Shown: positions 1 through 5,548 of the stretch, piece after piece | Numbering within the stretch: the stretch's first letter is position 1 | Layout of the letters: each line of letters begins with the position of its first letter | Origin: CAZADH01 sp964483805 | Lineage (GTDB): Bacteria > Muiribacteriota > Ozemobacteria > Ozemobacterales > Ozemobacteraceae | Assembly (NCBI GenBank): GCA_964483805.1 | Contig: CAZADH010000119.1 | Span: 1 to 17,454 of the forward strand | Direction: 5' to 3' | Length of the DNA stretch: 17,454 nt | Position numbers and translations under genes: made by a program | Notes under the pieces: generated by a model | The model's database searches: none | What the model saw: only the letters and a program-made list of their open reading frames with translations | What the model was told of the DNA's origin: nothing

Positions 1-60
1 GACGGCAAACAACCCGACCACGAAGGTCAGGAGGCGGGCGCGAAAGCTTCGGAAGCGCAG
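1..60 (-). CDS. N-terminus of a membrane protein (probable signalling protein), cut by the window edge
   Basis: Immediately after the TAG stop of the cupredoxin-like gene, the same reading frame continues without a break to base 1. It reads LRFRSFRARLLTFVVGLFAV: a basic start followed by a hydrophobic segment, as in the first membrane anchor of an inner-membrane sensor protein. No ATG, GTG or TTG lies upstream of the conserved-looking SFRARLL stretch. A CTG at 58-60 has an AGAGG element six bases before it, so I place the start there. From memory of related gene clusters, genes for a cupredoxin-like 'methylamine utilization' protein and a barrel protein are often followed by a GGDEF/EAL (c-di-GMP) protein whose N-terminus looks like this. 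That identity is inference, because no catalytic domain is visible in the window. Confidence 0.45.
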   Translation of the reverse strand, partial: MRFRSFRARLLTFVVGLFAV

Positions 61-69
61 CGGCGGCCT

Positions 70-780
70 CTACCGGTAACCGGCGTCGGCAGCGCCGGGG
101 GTGCGTGCCGGGCGCGACTCGCGTTTGAGTTCGAGCGTCACCGTCTCGCTGATCGGGGCTGCGCTCACGGTCACCGCAGCGGGCAGGGTGCGGTCTTTGC
201 ACTGCTTGAGCAGCGGATGCCAGACCTGCCACTGGTAATCGCCGCCCGGAAGGTCGCGGACCGTGGCGATGCCGTCGGCGCCGGACTTTGCGAAGAACGG
301 CGTGTCGGTCACAAAAATGTAGGCCTTCATCCAGTCGTGGATATTGCAGCCGAGCACGACCACGCCGCAGGTATCGAAAACCACCAGCGCCGACGGGTTG
401 CCGCGATAAAGGGGCAGGTCGAACCGCTTGGCCGTCGAAAACGAATAGACGTGGTGCTGCACGTCATCGGTGTTCGGGAAGGCGACCCGCGTGCCGCGTG
501 TGATCACGGTGACCCGCGGCGTGAACTCCTTGTTGCGCTGATCGATCGCCACCGGTTCGGAGGCCGGCGTGAGCGGGGCCGGCGTCGCGGCCGTCAGCGT
601 CACGACGGCGTCGACCACCGGTTTCTGCTGCACATCGACGACCTTCACGACAAAATCGCCGGCGTGGGCGCATGGCAGGGCGGTGAACGAGGCCACCGCC
701 ACGCTTAGAGCGACGATGAGAAGGTGACAGGCGTGCCGAAACGAAATAGACATACGTTGTATTTCAGAATGATACGACAT
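70..780 (-). CDS. exported cupredoxin-like (plastocyanin-type) copper protein
   Basis: 236 residues. An N-terminal signal peptide (hydrophobic residues about 19-35) ends at AHA, with likely cleavage after residue 40, so the mature protein is periplasmic. The fold is suggested by FPNTDDVQHHVYSFS (His109/His110) and by LGCNIHDWM (Cys145, His148, Met151), which together supply the His-Cys-His-Met ligands of a type 1 copper site. The last 70 residues look like a small beta-sandwich, as in carboxypeptidase-regulatory domains. Such proteins are often labelled 'methylamine utilization protein', a name with no support here because no methylamine genes are nearby. The start at 780 was chosen because GGAG lies about seven bases upstream; an ATG at 807 lacks this and would extend further into the previous gene. 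The gene overlaps the end of the barrel gene by 17 bases, so the two are probably translationally coupled. The copper site is clear; the physiological role is unknown. Confidence 0.75.
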   Translation of the reverse strand: MSYHSEIQRMSISFRHACHLLIVALSVAVASFTALPCAHAGDFVVKVVDVQQKPVVDAVVTLTAATPAPLTPASEPVAIDQRNKEFTPRVTVITRGTRVAFPNTDDVQHHVYSFSTAKRFDLPLYRGNPSALVVFDTCGVVVLGCNIHDWMKAYIFVTDTPFFAKSGADGIATVRDLPGGDYQWQVWHPLLKQCKDRTLPAAVTVSAAPISETVTLELKRESRPARTPGAADAGYR

Positions 781-1708
781 AGGTCGCTCCAATGTTGGTA
801 TTGGCATAAGACCACGGCACCGCCAGAGGCGTAACCTCGGTGGTGTGCCGTTCGAACGTCAGGTGGATTGCGGAATTGTGGCCGGCCGCAAACGCGAGGC
901 CGAGGTGCCCGCCGCGCGTGGTCGCGTCGCCGACCCGGTAGACCGCCTTGCGGGCGAACGGCGCGGTGCGGGCGGAACCGCCAACCCACGCCCAGTCGGG
1001 GATCGCTGTGGGGCCACCCGATATGGTCGGGGTGATGTCGCCGTTGCGCCACAACCCGCCGGCGCGAAGCGTTACCGTGCGGTTGAGTTGCCAGTTCAGA
1101 TCGAGCTGCGCCGAGCGGGCCACGGTATCGAATACCGCGCTATGCGTGCCCCGCGCCTGTTCGTAGGCCGCCCGGGCACGCCACGAAAACCGGGTGCTGG
1201 GGCGGTGGCCGAAGTCGAATGCGGCTTCGGTCAAGGTGCGATCGCGCACATCTTCGACGAAGGCAAACCGCATGGCCCCGACGCGGACGCGCCACCAGGG
1301 CGCACGCGCACCCAGTCCGAGTTTGCGCCGTGCCGCCAGATGCACGCCGATCTGCGTGTTGCTGAGTCGCTCGACGCCGGAGAACTGATCGTGGTCGACG
1401 TCGAGTCCGCCCGTGAGGCTCCAGTGGCGATCGAGTTCGCGGAACTTGTCGATCACGTAGCGGAACTCCTGCACGGTCGCGGCAACCTTCTCGGTGTCGG
1501 TGCGCTCGAGCGTGGCGTTATCGCGGGCGCGCAGGCCGATTGAGGCTTCCTGATACGTGTCCCATTGGGCTGCCGGTGCGGTCTGGGCCGCGAGCAGCGC
1601 CGCAATCAGCATCGCGAGGATGACGCCGGCGCGGCCCAGGCGGGCGCCCGAGCCGGGCCGGTGAGGCGATACGCGGCAACAACGGTGTGAAGTGGCGTTG
1701 ATCGACAT
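764..1708 (-). CDS. predicted outer-membrane beta-barrel protein
   Basis: 314 residues. A basic N-terminus and the hydrophobic stretch AGVILAMLIAALLA end at about APAA-Q (residue 47), consistent with Sec export. The mature part has alternating polar/hydrophobic strands rich in Arg, Trp and Tyr (for example HWSLTGGLDVDHDQF, WWRVRVGAMRFAFVE and RFSWRARAAYEQA) and ends in ATYVVSF. A C-terminal Phe is the usual barrel-assembly signal. No substrate-specific motif is visible, so whether it is a pore, receptor or structural barrel cannot be told. GGAG lies about seven bases before the ATG and a promoter lies upstream (see 1769-1797). It is the first gene of a unit with the cupredoxin-like gene, which overlaps its stop. 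An outer-membrane barrel paired with a periplasmic copper protein suggests redox sensing or metal handling in the envelope, but that is inference. Confidence 0.65.
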   Translation of the reverse strand: MSINATSHRCCRVSPHRPGSGARLGRAGVILAMLIAALLAAQTAPAAQWDTYQEASIGLRARDNATLERTDTEKVAATVQEFRYVIDKFRELDRHWSLTGGLDVDHDQFSGVERLSNTQIGVHLAARRKLGLGARAPWWRVRVGAMRFAFVEDVRDRTLTEAAFDFGHRPSTRFSWRARAAYEQARGTHSAVFDTVARSAQLDLNWQLNRTVTLRAGGLWRNGDITPTISGGPTAIPDWAWVGGSARTAPFARKAVYRVGDATTRGGHLGLAFAAGHNSAIHLTFERHTTEVTPLAVPWSYANTNIGATYVVSF

Positions 1709-1768
1709 GGCTTGCTCCAGAAAAGAGAGTCAAGATCGGAACATTCGGCTCATTCGGCCGTCGGGCCG

Positions 1769-1797
1769 ATCGTAACACACTGCGGTGGGCGAGACAA
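1769..1797 (-). promoter_or_regulatory. promoter for the barrel/cupredoxin unit
   Basis: On the minus strand, TTGTCT (1797-1792) is separated by exactly 17 bases from TACGAT (1774-1769). A TG dinucleotide one base before the -10 box makes it an extended -10. Transcription would start near 1762, giving a leader of about 54 bases before the ATG at 1708. The match to a sigma-70 promoter is four of six at both boxes plus the TG. Confidence 0.5.
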
Positions 1798-2069
1798 TGC
1801 GCGACGGCGCGGTGCGTCTGGTGCAGCAGGTTTCGCCGGGGAGTGCAGATCCTCAGCGGATCAAGGCGACGCCACGTTGCTCCTGGCGAACCTCCCACGG
1901 AAAATACCGGGGGGCGTTGGCCAACCTTGCTCTGCCCGACGACACCGAGTGGCGCCAACGTCTGCGGTCGACTATCATCGTGGCAAGCGCACGGCGCCGG
2001 CATCTGGAGTGGACCGGACAAGGTGCGAAACCGCAACAGGCGCTATGGATACTTGCTTTGCGGGTTATC
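1798..2069. other. non-coding stretch between divergent genes
   Basis: Together with the promoter this forms a 378-base gap between the barrel gene (minus) and the hypothetical gene (plus). Open frames here are GC-driven, run in several frames at once and give Arg/Ala/Pro-rich translations without recognisable features, so I call no gene. It contains one copy of a 42-base repeat (1884-1925), listed separately. I see no convincing promoter for the plus-strand gene. Confidence 0.5.
1884..1925 (+). repeat. 42-bp direct repeat, copy A
   Basis: Begins TGGCGAAC, has CGG and TACCGG in the middle, and ends with the perfect 10-base palindrome GTTGGCCAAC. It aligns in the same orientation with 4746-4787: 34 matching positions, seven mismatches (six of them transitions) and two single-base gaps. 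Each copy contains two TGGCnAAC elements 33 bases apart, one at each end. Both copies are outside recognised genes and bracket the plus-strand accessory patch. They could be recombination footprints, paired operators, or copies of a dispersed repeat family. Confidence 0.6.
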
Positions 2070-2079
2070 GGGGGGGGGG
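2070..2079 (+). promoter_or_regulatory. run of ten G at the ribosome binding site
   Basis: Ten consecutive G followed by A end seven bases before the ATG at 2087, so the run occupies the Shine-Dalgarno position. Homopolymer G tracts of this length are prone to slippage in replication and, in other bacteria, can alter expression when they lie in a promoter or leader. Whether its length varies here cannot be seen from one sequence. Confidence 0.5.
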
Positions 2080-2086
2080 AATACAC

Positions 2087-3229
2087 ATGCGGAAGGCAGA
2101 TTTCGCGTTGGCGTTTGCGGCAGAGATCGAGGGGTTCGCATGGGATCTCTCGGTGACCGACCGCGTCTGGAACCTCGTGTTTCCGGGTGAGCGCGGCAAG
2201 TGGCATCAACTGCATGTCAGCAAATACAGGAAGACGTTTTTCGTAACGCACGTTGAAGGAGATCTGGGGTGCCTCGAGATCGAGCCCGGCAAGGGCGTGC
2301 GTTTTGCGGATCCGATGGGCTTTGGTTACGGCCACGGCAATCGCGATGAGCGCCGGTGGCCGGCTTGGGAGTCCCTTATCGCCCGGGCTTGCCGTTGGCT
2401 GCAAGTCGTGCGCAAGGACTGGGTTGGCGCCGCAAAGCGCGTGCAGTTCGAGTATCCTCTCCGATATCGATACGGTGTTGTGCCGCATGCCGTTGTTCGC
2501 GCGTGTCTGCCTGATATCTACCGGCTCGATCTCGAACTCGGCCCCCGGAAAATACAACGTATTGTTCGCCTGGTCGAAGAGGGTCATTTCAATCGCGATG
2601 AGAACACGGTCGCGCCGACGATGACCGCCGGCGATTTTTTCGACATCTGCAAAATCGCGTATATCGCCGGCAGGCGCCGGGATGAGCGCGTCGACAAGAC
2701 CATGACCGGGCGCCAGATGTATGAGCAGTTCGCCGACGGGCGGGATGATGGTCTGCTGGAGATCGACCCGTCGTCGAGTCAGGAATTCGCGGACTGGATC
2801 GACGGCAGCCATCCGAAGCGAGACCGCGGCGGCCACCCGTGGGAGATCAAGCGTGGTGGCAACACGACGCACATCGACCTCGCCGTGTTCAGACCGTCAC
2901 CGGGTTGCCGCAAGGGCTTCAAGATCCAACTTCGGGGCGAGGCCCTGGGTCGGATGGCCGAGGTCGTCTGTATGTTGCTGGCCATCCATGCGGCCGGGTG
3001 GCCGATCTCGATCGCCGATCCCGAGAACGTTCGCCGCCGGCTTCTGGCCCAAGACAACGTTGGCATTGTTCCGGCCTATGCGTCGTTACACCGCAGCAGT
3101 GCGCACTTCCCGCGCGAGCAACACGTCTTCGAGGTCCTGGCGTTTGACGATCTCGGCCGGCACAAGCGTCGGATAGCGCCGTTCATCACCTGGGAACCCC
3201 TGCCGATCATGCGGCCGCGCGTGCCGTAG
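2087..3229 (+). CDS. conserved hypothetical protein with a GGHPWE-x3-GGN-x-TH motif domain
   Basis: 380 residues, no signal peptide, probably cytoplasmic. The N-terminal half (1-180) has no motif I recognise. Residues about 205-335 resemble a domain I know from hypothetical proteins of many bacteria: TGRQMYEQFADGRDDGLLEI (208-227), a following acidic/aromatic helix, then GGHPWEIKRGGNTTHIDL (248-265), a strand plus amphipathic helix with GRMAEVV (288-294), and NVGIVPAY (324-331). Function is unknown to me and I name none. The ATG at 2087 was chosen because the frame upstream has no protein-like character and the G10 run supplies a binding site. It is the first of three plus-strand genes and lies 159 bases before the toxin gene, which has its own promoter candidate, so it need not be part of that module. 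Company with a toxin-antitoxin pair inside a repeat-bracketed patch suggests an accessory role. Confidence 0.6.
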   Translation: MRKADFALAFAAEIEGFAWDLSVTDRVWNLVFPGERGKWHQLHVSKYRKTFFVTHVEGDLGCLEIEPGKGVRFADPMGFGYGHGNRDERRWPAWESLIARACRWLQVVRKDWVGAAKRVQFEYPLRYRYGVVPHAVVRACLPDIYRLDLELGPRKIQRIVRLVEEGHFNRDENTVAPTMTAGDFFDICKIAYIAGRRRDERVDKTMTGRQMYEQFADGRDDGLLEIDPSSSQEFADWIDGSHPKRDRGGHPWEIKRGGNTTHIDLAVFRPSPGCRKGFKIQLRGEALGRMAEVVCMLLAIHAAGWPISIADPENVRRRLLAQDNVGIVPAYASLHRSSAHFPREQHVFEVLAFDDLGRHKRRIAPFITWEPLPIMRPRVP

Positions 3230-3302
3230 GTCGTATCGTCGATCTGGAACCAGTGACAAGAAGCGACGTTCAAGAGAAGTGTGCGTCCCTGAGTTCTGCA
3301 GG

Positions 3303-3331
3303 TCGACGCGGTGCGTAGTTCGCGGTAGAAT
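3303..3331 (+). promoter_or_regulatory. promoter for the toxin-antitoxin pair
   Basis: TCGACG (3303-3308), a 17-base spacer and TAGAAT (3326-3331) match the sigma-70 boxes at four and five of six positions. Initiation near 3338 would leave about 50 bases to the GTG start of the PIN gene. Confidence 0.4.
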
Positions 3332-3388
3332 ACCAATGTGGCGCGGACCCTGGACCGGAGCCGCGGACCGAAGGCATCGGGAGGCCAC

Positions 3389-3829
3389 GTGCGTATCTAC
3401 CTCGACAACTGCTGCTACAATCGCCCGTTCGACGATCAGTCGAGCGTGCGCGTGCGCCTCGAGGCCGAAGCGAAAATGCACATCCAGCAGCAGATCATCG
3501 CCGGCAAGATCGAACCGGCATGGTCGTACATCTTGGACTTCGAAAATGACCAGAATCCCTTTCCCGAACGGCAACGGGCGATCGCCCTGTGGCGTTCACG
3601 AGCGGTCATCGACGCGAGTGGGGACGTTGCCCTGGTCGCCGACGCTACCGCGTTGCGTGAGCGGGGATTGTCGAGCAAGGACGCGCTTCACGTGGCATGT
3701 GCAATTCGGGGCAACTGCAGCCACTTCATTACGACCGATGACCACATCATACGACGTATTGCCAGTATCGAACGGATCACGGTCATTGATCCGATCGGGT
3801 TCGTGAAGGTGCTGGAGGAAACGCAATGA
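3389..3829 (+). CDS. PIN-domain protein, probable toxin ribonuclease (VapC-like)
   Basis: 146 residues. It opens with RIYLDNCCYNRPFDD, where Asp6 is the first conserved PIN acidic residue. Further acids sit at Glu25/Glu27, Asp98 (SSKDALHVA) and Asp117/Asp118 (FITTDDHII), the usual order for the metal-binding site of PIN ribonucleases. The length fits a single PIN domain. The GTG start at 3389 is preferred over an upstream ATG at 3338 because GGGAGG lies four bases ahead and the protein then begins at the first PIN strand. The stop overlaps the start of the next gene as ATGA, indicating coupling. PIN toxins of bacterial toxin-antitoxin pairs cleave RNA; the target here is unknown. All catalytic acids appear present, so it is likely intact. 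Confidence 0.8.
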   Translation: MRIYLDNCCYNRPFDDQSSVRVRLEAEAKMHIQQQIIAGKIEPAWSYILDFENDQNPFPERQRAIALWRSRAVIDASGDVALVADATALRERGLSSKDALHVACAIRGNCSHFITTDDHIIRRIASIERITVIDPIGFVKVLEETQ

Positions 3830-4026
3830 GAACCGACACCGAGATTCGCATCGAGGGCATGGGGGCCCTGTTGAAAGCCCTTGGCGAGGTGGATGCCGAG
3901 CGCTTCGTGGCCTTGATTGGTCGCGAACCTTTCGACTACACCGAGTGGCGTCAGCGCCTGTGGCTCGACATTGACGTCGAGTCCCTCAGCCGAGCGGCCA
4001 TGGAGCGGCGAACGAGCAAGCCGTAA
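3826..4026 (+). CDS. small antitoxin-like partner of the PIN protein
   Basis: 66 residues. It begins TEIRIEGMGALLKALGEVDAE and continues with FVALIGREPFDYTEWRQ, a pattern I recognise from small genes that regularly follow PIN-domain genes in diverse bacteria. No classical ribbon-helix-helix or AbrB DNA-binding segment is obvious. It starts inside the stop of the PIN gene (ATGA) with GGAGG seven bases upstream, so both are translated from one message. Gene order is toxin first, the reverse of most VapBC pairs. By position and size it is probably the antitoxin, but that is inferred from context and not from a named domain. Confidence 0.65.
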   Translation: MRTDTEIRIEGMGALLKALGEVDAERFVALIGREPFDYTEWRQRLWLDIDVESLSRAAMERRTSKP

Positions 4027-4198
4027 CCCTTCACACGAGGCCGACGGGACTCATCGCGCGGATTGTCTTCGTCGTGATCCTCCGGCCGATTCTAGGATTG
4101 CCCTTCACGACTTCTGCCCCCCTTGGTTCGATAGGTGGCCATTGGGATCGGTTGATGCCAGGGCCGGGGGCCGCGATCGATTTTCCGGGGGATGGGTG

Positions 4199-4633
4199 TC
4201 AGGGTTCGCGGCGCAGCTTGTCGATCTCGGCCATCGAGAGGCCGGTCAGTTCGGAGATCATCGCTGGATCAAAGCCTTTCGCCAGCATGGCGCGCGCGAC
4301 GTCTGCGCGTCCCTCATCGCGGGCTTCGGCCAGGTCAGACTGGCGATCGCGCAGCCATTTTTCGAAGCGGGTTCGCACTCGGCTGACCGGCCAGATATCG
4401 GCCTTGCGCAACTCGACGAAGCGCAGGTCGAGTGTCTCAGTCAGTACCAGTCCGTGGTGCGGATCGCAAAGACGAAAGTGGCTGTGCACATGATGGTGCT
4501 CTGTGAACAGGTTGAAGTCAACCAGCGAGATCGCCGTGGCGCGGCACAGCGAGGAGTACTTCGCCCCCGCTTTGAGTTGGTCCGCATACAATCTGGCCAG
4601 GTAGAAAACGACACGAATCGTTGAGAAACGAGA
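4199..4633 (-). pseudogene. 3' remnant of an Rpn-family nuclease/putative transposase gene
   Basis: The frame reads IRVVFYLARLYADQLKAG, then ISLVDFNLFTEHHHVHSHF, LDLRFVELRKADIW and a C-terminal tail with GFDPAMISELTGLSMAEID. These are hallmarks of the middle and C-terminal part of Rpn proteins (recombination-promoting nuclease, PD-(D/E)xK superfamily). The N-terminal catalytic half is absent: a TGA at 4634-4636 closes the frame, and no matching segment is evident in the other frames further upstream. The only start for the open part is a TTG at 4591 with no good ribosome binding site. The tail is intact to a TGA at 4199. I read it as a decayed gene, consistent with the accessory nature of the region. 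Confidence 0.65.
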
Positions 4634-4843
4634 TCATCTTTCGCACCGGTCGCTGCCTCCGTGGATCGACACGGGTCGCGCCCACGCCGTCCACTATGAA
4701 CATCCCCGGCGGCCGCGTCGCGGGGAAAAAAGTTCGCGGGGCGGTTGGCGAACGTCTCGCGGAGATACCGGAGGGTTGTTGGCTAACGCGCGCTTTGCTC
4801 GGGTAGAGTCACGCTTGCGAGATTGCGCGATTCTCGAGGAGAG
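4634..4843. other. non-coding stretch between two broken genes
   Basis: No protein-like frame, RNA gene or clear terminator is visible here. It contains copy B of the 42-base repeat. Confidence 0.45.
4746..4787 (+). repeat. 42-bp direct repeat, copy B
   Basis: Partner of 1884-1925, same orientation and length, about 79 percent identical with two one-base gaps. It begins TGGCGAAC and ends GTTGGCTAAC, one base off the palindrome of copy A. It lies upstream of the Rpn remnant and downstream of the broken lipoprotein gene as each is transcribed. I saw no third copy by eye. Confidence 0.6.
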
Positions 4844-5311
4844 TCAGGCTCCGTGTTGAGGGTTGGGAAAGACGGCGTTAGCACGATTCGGCCGAGCGGA
4901 CCGGAGGACATGCCAACTGACGAAGCGGCCGTCGCGGTGCGAGCAGACGCCGCCGTTGTGGCGCGCGAAATCCTGGTAGACCTTCATCGCCGACACCAGC
5001 AGACCCTGCAGTAGCAACTGCTTCATGGCGGTGACGTTGCGGGCCACGGTGACCGTGCCGACGCGGTGTCGCCGCACGGTCGTGGGGACAGTGCTGAACG
5101 AGGGCACCAGGAAATACGGGCACGCCGATTCGTCGACGGTACGTTGTCAAACTGCGCCACGACGCGGGTGTTCGCCGCCGCGGTCGGGTCCGTTGAGCGA
5201 ACACCCGATCACCACGAGCATCGCCAGCAAGAAGAGAACGAGGAACAACCGTCCGGTGACGCGGCCGCAACGCGGCGTGGTGCGCATCCAGCGCGGGCTG
5301 TGTGTCGGCAT
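4844..5311 (-). pseudogene. broken lipoprotein gene of unknown function
   Basis: A start at 5311 with AGGAGG seven bases upstream opens a lipoprotein signal peptide: LFLVLFLLAMLVVIGCSLNG, with the lipobox Cys at residue 37. The frame hits TGA at 5147 after 54 codons. The same frame then continues to 4844 with coding-like character (C or G at most third positions) and segments such as PYFLVPSFSTVPTTVRR, TVARNVTAMKQLLLQG and MKVYQDFARHNGG. So the start and the body share a frame across the TGA. A short stretch around the TGA also reads plausibly in another frame (TRVVAQFDNVPS), so two compensating frameshifts, natural or from sequencing, are an alternative to a nonsense mutation. A 54-residue lipoprotein alone is possible but less likely. 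I do not recognise the family. Confidence 0.5.
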
Positions 5312-5449
5312 GGAGGATCCTCCTCGAGCTCAGAGCCGCCAATGACCGCGGTACGGAGCGCGGCTGCGTCGGTGTTCAGTCTATCTCAGCAACGCTTCCC
5401 GGCTCAGGTCTCGTTTGTCGCGTGTCGCGCTGCACCAGATGTCGGGGGC

Positions 5450-5487
5450 GCAAAAACAAAACACCGGGGGATTGCTCCCCCGGTGTT
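5450..5487 (-). terminator. rho-independent terminator after the 949-residue lipoprotein gene
   Basis: A perfect 12-base-pair stem (5460-5471 with 5476-5487, loop of four) made of ACACC, GGGGG and their complement is followed on the minus strand by a T-rich tail, TTTTGTTTTTG. It lies about 60 bases past the stop at 5549. It is the clearest terminator in the window. Confidence 0.85.
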
Positions 5488-5548
5488 GCTCCATAGTTTC
5501 GTCGACGGTCGGCTCCGCTTTGCGGCGGCTGGCCGTCGAGACAGTCGA

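Noticed and set aside
1712..2086. 125-codon upstream extension of the hypothetical gene
   Set aside because: The extension is Arg/Ala-rich, contains the 42-base repeat and shows no protein-like pattern; the ATG at 2087 is better placed.
1853..2872. 339-codon open frame on the minus strand
   Set aside because: Antisense to the 380-residue hypothetical gene, which has the recognisable motif set and a start next to a binding site.
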